Assembly: GCF_001899645.1 (NCBI RefSeq)
Contig: NZ_MKVV01000109.1
Location: forward strand, 26,193-58,382
Reading direction: 5' to 3'
Source of the DNA: Pseudonocardia sp. 73-21
GTDB taxonomy: Bacteria > Actinomycetota > Actinomycetes > Mycobacteriales > Pseudonocardiaceae
DNA: 32,190 bases
In this document: one piece after another, positions 23,004 through 30,260 of the stretch
Layout of the letters: every line of letters starts with the position of its first letter
Numbering within the stretch: the stretch's first letter is position 1
Translations under genes and position numbers: made by a program
The notes under the pieces: generated by a model
What the model was told of the DNA's origin: nothing
Database searches by the model: none
Seen by the model: the letters and a program-made list of their open reading frames with translations, nothing else

Positions 23004-24510
23004 TCTCGCGCCCCAGCGCCGTGCCTGCGGAACGCAGGAACGACTTGACCATCGGCGAGCCGAGCACCTCGGACACCATGCTGGGCGCCTCCCGCTCCCG
23101 CCGGGGCGGCGGGGGCGGGGCGTCGGCCGGCGGGGGCGGCGGGGCGGGAGCCTCGGCGATCTTGGCGGTCAGCTTCTCGTAGGCCGACTCGCGGTCCACC
23201 GTGGTGCCGTACTTGCCGAACAGCGGCGACGCCTTCGCCGCCGCGGTGACGGCCTCCACGCCGATGGCCGCCATCAGCGAGCGGGGGGCCCGCATCCGCG
23301 ACCACGCGACGGGGGTGGGCGCTCCGGTCTCCGACAGCACCGTGACGATGGCCTCGCCGGTGCCCAGCGAGGTCAGCGCCTCCTCCATGTCGTAGTTCTT
23401 GGTGTTCGGGTAGGTCTTGACCGTCTTCTTCAGCGCCGTCTGGTCCTCCGGCGTGAACGCCCGCAGCGCGTGCTGCACGCGCGCGCCGAGCTGCGACAGC
23501 ACGGCGTTGGGGATGTCGGTGGGCAGCTGCGTGCAGAAGAACACGCCGACGCCCTTGGAGCGCACCAGCTTCACCGTCTGCTCGATGCGCTCCAGGAACG
23601 CCTTCGACGCGTCGGTGAACAGCAGGTGCGCCTCGTCGAAGAAGAACACGAGCTTGGGCTTGTCGAGGTCGCCCGCCTCGGGCAGCTCCTCGTAGAGCTC
23701 CGCCAGCAGCCACATGAGGAACGTGGAGAACAGCCGCGGGTTGGCGGCCTGGTCGGCCAGCTCCAGCAGGGACACGATGCCCTTGCCGTCGGGGCCCACG
23801 CGCAGCAGGTCGGCGGGCACGAACTCCGGCTCGCCGAAGAAGTCCTCGCCGCCCGCGGCCTCCAGGTTGACCAGCGCCCGCAGGATCACCCCGGCCGTGG
23901 CGGACGAGACGCCGCCGATGCCCTTGAGGTCGGCCTTGCCCTCGTCCGACGTCAGGTGCTGGATGACCGCGCGCAGGTCCTTGGTGTCGAGCAGCGGCAG
24001 CTGCTGCTGGTCGGCCCAGTGGAAGATCAGGCCGAGCGTGGACTCCTGGGTGTCGTTGAGCGACAGCACCTTGCTCAGCAGGATCGGGCCGAACTGCGTC
24101 AGCGTGGCCCGGATCGGCACCGCGGAGCTCGTGCCGCCCAGCGACAGGAACTCGACGGGGTACGCGGTGGGCGTCCAGTCGTCGCCGGTGTCCTTGGCGC
24201 GCTGCTCGACCTTCGGGTTGGACTGTCCGGCCTGCGCCATGCCCGACAGGTCGCCCTTGACGTCGGCCAGCAGCACGGGCACACCGGCGTCGGACAGCTG
24301 CCCGGCGAGGCCCTGCAACGTCTTGGTCTTGCCGGTACCGGTCGCGCCGGCCACGAGGCCGTGCCGGTTCAGCGTCGCGAACGGGATGCGGACCTTGGCG
24401 GTGGGGTCGACGACGCCGTCGATGACGACGCTGCCGAGCTCGAGAGCGGCGCCCTCGGTCGCGTATCCGGCGGCGATCTGTTGGGCGGCCGAAGCCGTGT
24501 TCTCTGCCAC
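22969..24510 (-). CDS. HerA/YjgR-type P-loop ATPase (DUF853 family)
   Basis: A 513-residue ATPase of the DUF853/YjgR family, related to HerA-FtsK type helicase/translocase ATPases. Walker A GATGTGKT is at residues 55-62, and Walker B plus the following acidic residue is in KLVFFFDEAHLLF near residue 287. Downstream, FFCTQLPTDIPNAVLSQLGARVQHALRAF contains the sensor and arginine-finger region. A proline run (APAPPPPPADAPPPPP, about 445-465) forms a linker before a basic C-terminus. The cellular role of this family is not well defined; it is not in a phage-defence context here. GTG at 24510 has a -10-like TACGCT 7 nt upstream, implying a leaderless mRNA. It is divergent from orn. Confidence 0.9.
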   Translation of the reverse strand: MAENTASAAQQIAAGYATEGAALELGSVVIDGVVDPTAKVRIPFATLNRHGLVAGATGTGKTKTLQGLAGQLSDAGVPVLLADVKGDLSGMAQAGQSNPKVEQRAKDTGDDWTPTAYPVEFLSLGGTSSAVPIRATLTQFGPILLSKVLSLNDTQESTLGLIFHWADQQQLPLLDTKDLRAVIQHLTSDEGKADLKGIGGVSSATAGVILRALVNLEAAGGEDFFGEPEFVPADLLRVGPDGKGIVSLLELADQAANPRLFSTFLMWLLAELYEELPEAGDLDKPKLVFFFDEAHLLFTDASKAFLERIEQTVKLVRSKGVGVFFCTQLPTDIPNAVLSQLGARVQHALRAFTPEDQTALKKTVKTYPNTKNYDMEEALTSLGTGEAIVTVLSETGAPTPVAWSRMRAPRSLMAAIGVEAVTAAAKASPLFGKYGTTVDRESAYEKLTAKIAEAPAPPPPPADAPPPPPRREREAPSMVSEVLGSPMVKSFLRSAGTALGREITRGLFGTRRR

Positions 24511-24517
24511 GGAGCGG

Positions 24518-24534
24518 AGCGTAGCGCCTAGGCT
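24518..24534. promoter_or_regulatory. Back-to-back leaderless promoters of herA-like gene and orn
   Basis: Minus strand: TACGCT (24523-24518), 7 nt before the GTG at 24510. Plus strand: TAGGCT (24529-24534), 6 nt before the GTG at 24541. The two -10 elements are 5 bp apart in a 30-bp gap, so the polymerases must compete for the same DNA. Confidence 0.5.
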
Positions 24535-24540
24535 GGGTGG

Positions 24541-25143
24541 GTGAACGACCGTCTGGTATGGATCGACTGCGAGATGACCGGGCTCGATCTGGCGCACGAC
24601 GCGCTGATCGAGATCGCGGTGCTCGTCACCGACGGGGACCTCAACGTCCTCGGTGAGGGTGTCGACGTGGTGATCCACGCCGACGACGACGCACTGGCCG
24701 CGATGCCCGACGTCGTGCGCGATATGCACGCCCACTCGGGCCTCACCGAAGAGGTGCGCAAGGCCACCGTCACGGTGGCCGAGGCGGAGCAGATGGTGCT
24801 CGCCTACGTCCGCGAACACGTCCTCGAGCCACGCGTCGCCCCCCTGGCCGGCAACTCGATCGCCACCGACCGCGGCTTCATCACCCGCGACATGCCCGAG
24901 CTCGACGCCCATCTGCACTACCGCATGGTCGACGTGAGCTCGATCAAGGAGCTGTGCCGGCGGTGGTTCCCCCGGGTCTTCTACGCGAAGCCGGAGAAAG
25001 GCCTGGCCCACCGGGCGCTGGCCGACATCCTCGAGTCCATCCGGGAGCTCGACTACTACCGCCACACCCTGTTCGTCGCGCCACCCGGACCCACGTCCGA
25101 GCAGGCCCAGGCGGTGGCGGCGGGGCTGACGAAAAGGGGCTGA
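24541..25143 (+). CDS. orn: Oligoribonuclease
   Basis: A 200-residue DEDDh exoribonuclease that degrades di- to pentanucleotides (including pGpG from cyclic-di-GMP breakdown) to mononucleotides. Catalytic residues seen: Asp9 and Glu11 (WIDCEMTGLD), Asp110 in GNSIATDRGFI, and His157/Asp162 in LAHRALADILESI. The length matches Orn; the last ~15 residues (SEQAQAVAAGLTKRG) are a short actinobacterial extension. The GTG start at 24541 has the -10-like TAGGCT 6 nt upstream, so translation is probably leaderless. Two tRNA genes follow. Identification is secure. Confidence 0.97.
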   Translation: MNDRLVWIDCEMTGLDLAHDALIEIAVLVTDGDLNVLGEGVDVVIHADDDALAAMPDVVRDMHAHSGLTEEVRKATVTVAEAEQMVLAYVREHVLEPRVAPLAGNSIATDRGFITRDMPELDAHLHYRMVDVSSIKELCRRWFPRVFYAKPEKGLAHRALADILESIRELDYYRHTLFVAPPGPTSEQAQAVAAGLTKRG

Positions 25144-25153
25144 CGGGCCACGC

Positions 25154-25159
25154 TATGCT
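25154..25159 (+). promoter_or_regulatory. -10-like element of tRNA-His
   Basis: TATGCT lies about 32 bp before the tRNA, in the short gap after orn. A matching -35 at the usual distance is not clear. Confidence 0.4.
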
Positions 25160-25191
25160 GGTCCAGTCGCTGGCTCCGGCCGGTGTGCATG

Positions 25192-25267
25192 GTGGGTGTA
25201 GCTCAGCTGGTAGAGCACCTGGTTGTGGTCCAGGGGGCCGCGGGTTCAAGTCCCGTCACTCACCCCA
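25192..25267 (+). tRNA. tRNA-His (GTG anticodon)
   Basis: A full cloverleaf of 76 nt. The acceptor GTGGGTG pairs with CACTCAC, the D-arm is GCTC/GAGC, and the anticodon stem CCTGG/CCAGG has loop TTGTGGT with anticodon GTG. The T-arm is GCGGG/CCCGT with TTCAAGT. The discriminator is C and CCA is encoded. A G at 25191 can provide the G-1 that is specific to tRNA-His. Confidence 0.97.
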
Positions 25268-25308
25268 TGCAGCGGGACCCCGCAGCGTGGTCGCTCAGAA
25301 GCTCTTGC

Positions 25309-25314
25309 TAGAGT
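25309..25314 (+). promoter_or_regulatory. -10-like element of tRNA-Lys
   Basis: TAGAGT, about 32 bp before tRNA-Lys, the same distance as for the tRNA-His element. Confidence 0.35.
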
Positions 25315-25346
25315 TTCGGAGCGCCAGGCAGTGGGGCGCGATGCAG

Positions 25347-25419
25347 GCGCCGTTAGCTCAATTGGCAGAGCAGTTGACTCTTAATCAACGGGTTCGGGGT
25401 TCAAGTCCCTGACGGCGCA
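25347..25419 (+). tRNA. tRNA-Lys (CTT anticodon)
   Basis: A 73-nt cloverleaf. The acceptor GCGCCGT pairs with ACGGCGC, the D-arm is GCTC/GAGC, and the anticodon stem GTTGA/TCAAC has loop CTCTTAA with anticodon CTT. The T-arm is CGGGG/CCCTG. The discriminator is A and no CCA is encoded. An integrase remnant directly follows, so the 3' part of this gene is the likely old attachment site. Confidence 0.97.
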
Positions 25420-25428
25420 CAATCACAG

Positions 25429-25465
25429 CAGGTCAGGGGCTCAGACCCCTGGCCTGTTGGCTTTC
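25429..25465 (+). terminator. Rho-independent-type terminator after tRNA-Lys
   Basis: CAGGTCAGGGG (25429-25439) pairs with CCCCTGGCCTG (25446-25456), one G-U pair, loop of 6 nt. It is followed by a short T-rich tail (TTGGCTTTC). It lies 10 bp after the tRNA. Confidence 0.75.
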
Positions 25466-25519
25466 TGGAGACCAAATCCCGCGGAAACCACGCGGAGACC
25501 TCTCCAGGAGGCCCTCCCG

Positions 25520-26156
25520 ATGGCTCGGCCACCCCTCCCCCTCGGCCAGCACGGTGCGATCAGCGTCACATCCAACAACGGCCGCTGGATCGCGCGCTGC
25601 CGAGTGCGTGGACTCGACGGGGTGACCCGCAAGATCGAGCGTTCCGGGAAGTCGCGCACCGCAGCCCGGCTCGCCCTCCAGGACGAGCTCCGCTCCCAGC
25701 GCGGCGAACGCGCCGAGGTCCTCCGGCCCGAGTCCCGGTTCCGTGACGCGGTGACGATCTACCTGGGCAAGGTCACCGCGCGGCGCGAGGACTCGACCAC
25801 CGACGTCTACTCGTACTGGCTCGAGAAGCTCGTCCTCCCCCAGCTCGGCGAGCTGCGCCTGGGCGAGTGCGACGTGGCACAGATGGATGCCTTCTTCGCC
25901 CGCCTGGAGCGCGGCCGGCGCGTCGTCGAACACAAGGACGGCACGACCTCGGCGCAGCCTCTGTATGCGGCCAACACCCGCCGCATCCACCGCGCCGTCG
26001 TGGCCGGCGTCCTGCAGCAGGCCGTGCTCCACAAGGCCATCCCCTCCAACCCCGTCCGCGAGCTGGAGCGCATCGAGTCCCCGAAGGGGCACCGCAAGGC
26101 CACACCGCGCGGCCTGACCGCCGAGGAACGCCGACCGGCTGCACCTGGTGTGCTAG
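25520..26156 (+). pseudogene. Truncated, frameshifted tyrosine recombinase (integrase)
   Basis: The N-terminal half of a phage/ICE-type tyrosine integrase. An N-terminal AP2-like DNA-binding segment (GAISVTSNNGRWIARCRVRG) is followed by the SAM-like core-binding domain (FRDAVTIYLGKVTARRED onwards, VLPQLGELRLGECDVAQMDAFF). ATG at 25520 has AGGAGG 8 nt upstream. After GLTAEE (codon ending 26128) a single-base shift changes the reading to ADRLHLVC and a TAG at 26154. No catalytic R-H-R-Y domain follows, and the DNA beyond belongs to an unrelated gene on the other strand. The enzyme is therefore dead. Its place directly behind tRNA-Lys marks the left end of an old integrated element. Confidence 0.85.
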
Positions 26157-26198
26157 ACGGTCACCCGAGCTGCGGAACGCAGGGACAGCAATTGACGA

Positions 26199-26609
26199 TC
26201 ATTGCGGAGGTGGCGGGGCGCCTGACCTGTAGCGTGCGTCGTACCGCACTGCTGCCGCGGCGCGCTCGTCGGCGTGCGCGTCGTCTCGCCCGGCCTGGGC
26301 CGAGCCTCGCGGGTAGCCGGCCTTGTGGACGCGGTGCTCGACCGATTCGTGCATGTTGTAGAGCGCGTACTGCAGGGCGACCAGCCAACCCAGCAGGATG
26401 GCGACCAGACGGATCCACAGTGGACCAGGGATGAAGAGCATGATCGGCACCACGGCGAGGTTCATCTGGACGAAGGCGCGTGCAAAGTGTCGCCACGCCC
26501 AGCTCGGACAGGTGGCGTCGAACAGCACCCACTCGCGGTAGCGGGACGGTAGGCCCCCTCCGAGGGCGTACCACAGCCACCGAAGTGGACCCGGCGGTTG
26601 CCTTGTCAT
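26199..26609 (-). CDS. DUF5313 family membrane protein
   Basis: A 136-residue protein resembling the DUF5313 family found in mycobacteria and relatives. The opening PPGPLRWLWYALGGGLPSRYREWVLFD is typical. Two membrane helices follow (about residues 46-62 and 66-83: VVPIMLFIPGPLWIRLVAILLGWLVALQY), then a basic tail with HRVHKAGYP. The function is unknown. ATG at 26609 is used; no clear ribosome site was seen. The gene is divergent from the PPOX-family gene. Its 3' end abuts the broken integrase. Confidence 0.8.
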   Translation of the reverse strand: MTRQPPGPLRWLWYALGGGLPSRYREWVLFDATCPSWAWRHFARAFVQMNLAVVPIMLFIPGPLWIRLVAILLGWLVALQYALYNMHESVEHRVHKAGYPRGSAQAGRDDAHADERAAAAVRYDARYRSGAPPPPQ

Positions 26610-26680
26610 GGCACCGACACTAGGCGTTTGCCGCCCTGAGGAGCAGGCGTCGAGAGACTCTGTCCGATGGCTGAGGGTCG

Positions 26681-26694
26681 GGGCCTTGTGGCCC
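26681..26694. promoter_or_regulatory. DosR-box-like palindrome
   Basis: GGGCC TTGT GGCCC (5-bp perfect arms) lies between the divergent DUF5313 and PPOX genes, 51 bp before the PPOX start. Ten of 14 core bases agree with the DosR core GGGACTWWAGTCCC. This is a weak match by itself; the gene context makes it more plausible. Confidence 0.35.
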
Positions 26695-26744
26695 TGGTAC
26701 GGGGTGGGTCTTTGGCGGTGGCCTGGACTGAGGAGGTGACGAGG

Positions 26745-27149
26745 ATGCAGACATCTGCACATCACTCGGAGCTGGACCGCGGGGCGTGCTTGATGTTGCT
26801 GGCTGGGGGAGGTGTGGGCCGCGTGGTCTTCACCGAGGCGGCGATGCCCGCTGTCGCGCCGGTCGTATACCACATGGATGACGAGGAGGTCGTTTTCCGG
26901 ACCGCGGTCGGGAGCACCCTCGCCGCCGCGACCTGGGCGAGGGTCATCGCGTTCCAGGCGGACTGCATCGACCTCCGGACCCACACCGGGTGGACGGTGC
27001 TGGGTGTCGGTCAGACCCACGAGGTGGTCGACGGCGTGCGACTCGCCGCGCTCGGGCGTCGGCTGCCCGCGGCGCTGGTTCCCGTGCACACCATCGCACT
27101 CCGCCTAGAACGGCTGTCCGGGCTCCGACTGGCAGGCCGCTCCGGGTGA
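26745..27149 (+). CDS. Pyridoxamine 5'-phosphate oxidase (PPOX)-family flavin-binding protein
   Basis: A 134-residue split-barrel protein of the flavin-nucleotide-binding PPOX type: LDRGACLMLLAGGGVGRVVFTEAAMPAVAPVVYHMDDEEVVFRT is the typical opening, and FQADCIDLRTHTGWTVLGVGQTHEV the second half. Such proteins bind FMN or F420 and may act as small reductases; the name does not imply vitamin B6 oxidation. ATG at 26745 is set by an excellent AGGAGGT ribosome site 7 nt upstream. It lies directly before the Rv0081-like arsR gene; in M. tuberculosis a PPOX protein (Rv0080, as I recall) holds the same place, and that region is part of the DosR hypoxia regulon. Confidence 0.85.
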   Translation: MQTSAHHSELDRGACLMLLAGGGVGRVVFTEAAMPAVAPVVYHMDDEEVVFRTAVGSTLAAATWARVIAFQADCIDLRTHTGWTVLGVGQTHEVVDGVRLAALGRRLPAALVPVHTIALRLERLSGLRLAGRSG

Positions 27150-27226
27150 GCCCGTTCGACCGGCGGGTCATGTGCCGTGACGGAGCAGGGAGCGTCGACG
27201 GTGACGGTTGCCCGGTGGGGGACATG

Positions 27227-27290
27227 CAGCGCGCGCGTTGAAGAGTTGCTAAGGTTTGCAATCGTTGGTCTGCGGTCACTGCGCGCGCTG
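27227..27290. promoter_or_regulatory. Probable ArsR operator inside a larger inverted repeat
   Basis: TTGCTAAGGTTTGCAA (27246-27261) is a palindrome with one mismatched pair, 60 bp before the arsR start. It is framed by a perfect 10-bp inverted repeat, CAGCGCGCGC (27227-27236) and GCGCGCGCTG (27281-27290). Short AT-containing palindromes like the inner one are typical ArsR/SmtB sites. Confidence 0.55.
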
Positions 27291-27320
27291 CGGTGGGGGA
27301 TTCAGGGAGAGGCGGTCGGG

Positions 27321-27683
27321 ATGAGCAAGCCGCTCTACCAGTTGAAGGCGGAGTTCTTCAAGACGTTGGCGCACCCGGCTCGGATCCGGGTGCTGGAGCT
27401 GCTCGGTGAACGCGAGCACTCGGTGGCGGAGATGCTGCCGGAGGTGGGGATCGAGCCGGCGAACCTGTCGCAGCAGTTGGCGGTGTTGCGCCGGGCCGGG
27501 CTGGTGGTGGCCCGCAAGGAGGGCTCGACAGTGCACTACTCGCTCACCAGCCCGGAGGTTGCCGAGCTGTTGGCGGTGGCCCGGGGAATTCTGACGTCGG
27601 TGCTGACCGGTCAGGTCGAGTTGCTGGAGGACCTTCAGGGGCCCCGCGCTCGGGCGACCGTGTCGGCGGCGCGGCGGCGCTGA
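27321..27683 (+). CDS. ArsR family regulator, Rv0081-like
   Basis: A 120-residue winged-helix repressor. LYQLKAEFFKTLAHPARIRVLELL at the N-terminus and IEPANLSQQLAVLRRAGLVVARKEGSTVHYSL in the recognition part are very close to what I recall of M. tuberculosis Rv0081 (LYKLKAEFFKTLAHPARIRILELL). No metal-binding ELCVC-type motif is present, so it is not a classic metal sensor. In M. tuberculosis Rv0081 is a hub regulator in hypoxia and lies before hyc-like genes, as here. ATG at 27321 follows a GGGAGAGG ribosome site; a long frame upstream has no family similarity. A stem-loop follows before the hydrogenase-like genes. Confidence 0.92.
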   Translation: MSKPLYQLKAEFFKTLAHPARIRVLELLGEREHSVAEMLPEVGIEPANLSQQLAVLRRAGLVVARKEGSTVHYSLTSPEVAELLAVARGILTSVLTGQVELLEDLQGPRARATVSAARRR

Positions 27684-27685
27684 GC

Positions 27686-27727
27686 TGCGGCCATCCCGCT
27701 CCCCCACCTCCTGGCGGGGTGGCCGCA
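27686..27727 (+). terminator. Stem-loop between arsR and the hydrogenase-like genes
   Basis: TGCGGCCATCCCGC (27686-27699) pairs with GCGGGGTGGCCGCA (27714-27727) over 14 bp with one G-U pair, loop of 14 nt. It begins 2 bp after the arsR stop. It may end the arsR message or attenuate read-through. Confidence 0.6.
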
Positions 27728-27762
27728 CCCATTCGCAGTGACTAGTGAGGAGGCTGGTTCGT

Positions 27763-28242
27763 GTGCTGAGGCTGTGGCGCAAGGTCCGACAGGTCGGGAC
27801 GGTCGCCGAGCCGGCGCCCCCGTCGGGCGGTCGGGTCGGGCCGGCGGTGGAGTTGGCCGGTTCAGTGCAGGTCCGCCACGTCGATGCCGGTTCGTGCAAC
27901 GGCTGCGAGGTGGAGATCGGGTCGGCGTTCGGGCCGGTGTATGACGCCGAGCGGTACGGGGCCCGGTTGGTCGCCTCGCCGCGCCATGCCGACGTCCTGC
28001 TGGTGACCGGGCCGGTGACCCGAAACATGCACCGGGCGCTGCGGCGCACCTACGACGCGGTCCCGGCCCCGAAGGTGGTGGTCGCGGTGGGCGACTGCGC
28101 CCGCAACTGTGGGGTGTTCGCCGGCGCCTACGGGGTGGCCGGCGCGGTCGCCGATGTGGTTCCCGTCGACCTGGACGTGCCGGGATGTCCCCCGCGACCC
28201 GAGGCGATCGTCGCGGCGCTGCGCACCCTGACCGGCCGATGA
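27763..28242 (+). CDS. [NiFe]-hydrogenase-like / complex I 20-kDa-type small subunit (Rv0082-like)
   Basis: A 159-residue iron-sulfur subunit of the NuoB/HyfI/HycG type that holds the proximal [4Fe-4S] cluster. Ligand pattern: Cys45 and Cys48 (GSCNGCEVE), Cys112 (GDCARNCGVF; Cys116 also near), and Cys142 (VPGCPPRPEAI). All four positions are present, so the cluster should form. GTG at 27763 is preferred because GAGGAGG lies 9 nt upstream; GTG at 27745 is in frame but would contain the ribosome site. The next gene overlaps by ATGA. It corresponds to M. tuberculosis Rv0082 in order. The partner large subunit is beyond the window. Confidence 0.9.
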   Translation: MLRLWRKVRQVGTVAEPAPPSGGRVGPAVELAGSVQVRHVDAGSCNGCEVEIGSAFGPVYDAERYGARLVASPRHADVLLVTGPVTRNMHRALRRTYDAVPAPKVVVAVGDCARNCGVFAGAYGVAGAVADVVPVDLDVPGCPPRPEAIVAALRTLTGR

Positions 28243-30260
28243 ACCTCGTCGCGGCAGGTCTCGTGGGCGCGGTCGTCGTGGCCGTCGCCGCCGCGACAGC
28301 GGCGCTGTTGGTGCCGCGGCCGGCGCGGTCGGCCGTCGTCGGTGTGGGCACCGTGCTGTGCGGCGCGTCGGGGATGGCCGCCGGGATCGTGGCCCTGACC
28401 GGTCCGGGATGGTCGGCCGCGGTGGCGGGGCTGCTGCCGCTGACAGGTGTGGTGCTGAGTGTGGACGCTCTGAGCGGGGTGTTCCTGTCGGTCATCGGAG
28501 CGGTCGGGATCGCGGTCGGCATCTACGGGATCGGGTATGCCCGCCACGGCCTGGACGGGCGCGGGGTGCAGGCGATGGAGCCGCTGTTCGTGGCGGCCAT
28601 GCTGCTGGTGCCCGCCGCCGGCGGGGTCGGCACGTTCCTGGTGTGCTGGGAGCTGATGGCGCTGACCTCACTGTTGCTGGTCCTGGCCGAGCACACCCGT
28701 CGTGTCGAGGTCGCCTCGGCCGCCCGCTGGTATGCGGTGATGACGCATCTGGGGTTCGTCGCGATCCTGATCGGGCTGGTGGTGCTGGCCGGACACGCCG
28801 ACAACGACTCCTTCCCGGCGTTGCGGGTCGCCGCCGCGGGCCTGTCCCCCGCCACCGCGGGGCTGGTGTTCACCCTGACCCTGGTCGGGTTCGCCTCGAA
28901 AGCCGGGATCCTGCCGCTGCACGCCTGGCTGCCCCGGGCCCATCCGGAGGCGCCCAGCCACGTCTCGGCGCTGATGTCGGCGGCGATGGTGACGTTGGGC
29001 GTCTACGGGATCGTGCGGGTCGGGTTCGACCTACTCGGCGGCGGCAGCCGCTGGTGGTGGCTGCTGGTACTCGCCTTGGGTGCGGTGTCGGCGGTCTACG
29101 GGATCCTGCAGGCCGCGATCGGCACCGACCTCAAACGGCTGCTGGCCTACTCCACCACCGAGAACATGGGCCTGGTCCTGATCGGGGTCGGCGCCGGTGG
29201 GCTGTTCGCCGCGGCCGGGAACATGCTGCTGGCCGGGTTGGCGTTGACCGCCGCGCTGCTGCACGTGGTCAACCATGCCGCGTTCAAGACGCTGCTGTTC
29301 CTGGCGGCCGGGTCGGTGCTGCACGCCACCGGAAGCCGTGACCTCGACGATCTGGGCGGGTTGCGCCCCCGGATGCCGGTCACCACCGCCGCGTTCGGGC
29401 TCGGCGCGCTCGCTGGGTCGGCGTTGCCGCTCGGGCCGGCGTTCGTCAGCGAGTGGCTGCTGCTCCAGGCCCTGGTGCACGGTCTGGCCGCGGGCGGGAT
29501 GGCCACCGCGATCATGATGCCGATCGCGGTGGCCACTGTGGCGCTCACCGCGGGGTTGGCCGTGGCGACGTTCGTGAAGGCCTTCGGGGTCGGTTTCCTC
29601 GCGCGGCCCCGTTCCGAGCACGCCGCTGCCGCCCGGGAGAGCCCACCGAGCATGCTCGCCGGGATGGGCGTCGCCGCCGCCGTGTGCGTCGTGTTGGCGG
29701 TGGCGCCGGTGCTGGTGCTCCCCGTGATCGGCGCTGCGAGCGGACGGGTGTTCGGTGTGGCCGATCCGGTGTTGTCGGGGCTGTTGGCGGTGCGGCTGCA
29801 GGGGTTCACCGGGTCGCTGTCGCCGCTGTTGGTGGCCGCGGCGGTGGTGTTCGCGACGGTGGTGTTCGCGGTGGCGGCCCGGCTGATCGCGGCCCGGCAC
29901 CGGGCCCGGGTCGCGGCCCGGTTGTGGGACTGCGGAGCGGGTCCGCTCTCGGCGCGCATGGAGTACACCGCCACCTCGTTCGCCGAGCCCCTGCAACGGG
30001 TGTTCGACAACGTGCTGCGGCCCGAGCACGACGTCGACATCACCCACTACCGCGAGTCACGCTACCTGGTCGACGCGGTGAGCTACCGGCTGCGGGTACC
30101 CGACCGCGTCGAGCACCGCCTCTACCGCCCGGTCCTGTCCGCGGTACGGGCCTGGGGCCGGGCCGGGCCGCGGTTGGCCAACGGCAGCGTGCACCTTTAC
30201 CTCGGCTACGGCTTCGCTGTGGTGTGCGGCGCGCTGCTCCTGCTCGTGGTGACCCGATGA
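28239..30260 (+). CDS. HyfB/NuoL-like proton-pumping membrane subunit (Rv0083-like)
   Basis: A 673-residue membrane protein of the Mrp/NuoL/HyfB antiporter-like family with about 14-16 helices. The proton-channel residues can be seen: Glu in CWELMALTS (near residue 138), Lys in FASKAGILPLHAWLPRAHPEAPSHVSALMS (near 220), Lys in GTDLKRLLAYST (near 300), and His/Lys in NHAAFKTLLFLAAG (near 348). The C-terminal part (from ~560) is a less conserved extension ending in one more helix. ATG at 28239 overlaps the small-subunit stop (ATGA), and the hycD-like gene starts in its own stop (ATGA). It would couple electron transfer in the soluble arm to ion translocation. Confidence 0.92.
   Translation: MNLVAAGLVGAVVVAVAAATAALLVPRPARSAVVGVGTVLCGASGMAAGIVALTGPGWSAAVAGLLPLTGVVLSVDALSGVFLSVIGAVGIAVGIYGIGYARHGLDGRGVQAMEPLFVAAMLLVPAAGGVGTFLVCWELMALTSLLLVLAEHTRRVEVASAARWYAVMTHLGFVAILIGLVVLAGHADNDSFPALRVAAAGLSPATAGLVFTLTLVGFASKAGILPLHAWLPRAHPEAPSHVSALMSAAMVTLGVYGIVRVGFDLLGGGSRWWWLLVLALGAVSAVYGILQAAIGTDLKRLLAYSTTENMGLVLIGVGAGGLFAAAGNMLLAGLALTAALLHVVNHAAFKTLLFLAAGSVLHATGSRDLDDLGGLRPRMPVTTAAFGLGALAGSALPLGPAFVSEWLLLQALVHGLAAGGMATAIMMPIAVATVALTAGLAVATFVKAFGVGFLARPRSEHAAAARESPPSMLAGMGVAAAVCVVLAVAPVLVLPVIGAASGRVFGVADPVLSGLLAVRLQGFTGSLSPLLVAAAVVFATVVFAVAARLIAARHRARVAARLWDCGAGPLSARMEYTATSFAEPLQRVFDNVLRPEHDVDITHYRESRYLVDAVSYRLRVPDRVEHRLYRPVLSAVRAWGRAGPRLANGSVHLYLGYGFAVVCGALLLLVVTR

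Noticed and set aside
22969..24510. HerA-like ATPase as part of a phage-defence system
   Set aside because: No partner nuclease (NurA, SIR2, DUF4297 or similar) is adjacent. The protein matches the common DUF853/YjgR housekeeping-type family.
25243..25405. Repeat of GGTTCAAGTCCC as attachment-site direct repeat
   Set aside because: The two copies are the T-arms of the adjacent tRNA-His and tRNA-Lys genes and do not flank the integrase. A true second attachment site must lie outside the window.
26188..26205. GCAAT/ATTGC inverted repeat at the end of the DUF5313 gene as terminator
   Set aside because: Only 5 bp pair, around a mismatched centre; the stem is too weak to call.
26157..26434. Continuation of the integrase frame to 26434
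   Set aside because: The translation becomes Arg/Ala/Pro-rich without recombinase motifs and is antisense to the DUF5313 gene. It is an artefact of the frameshift.
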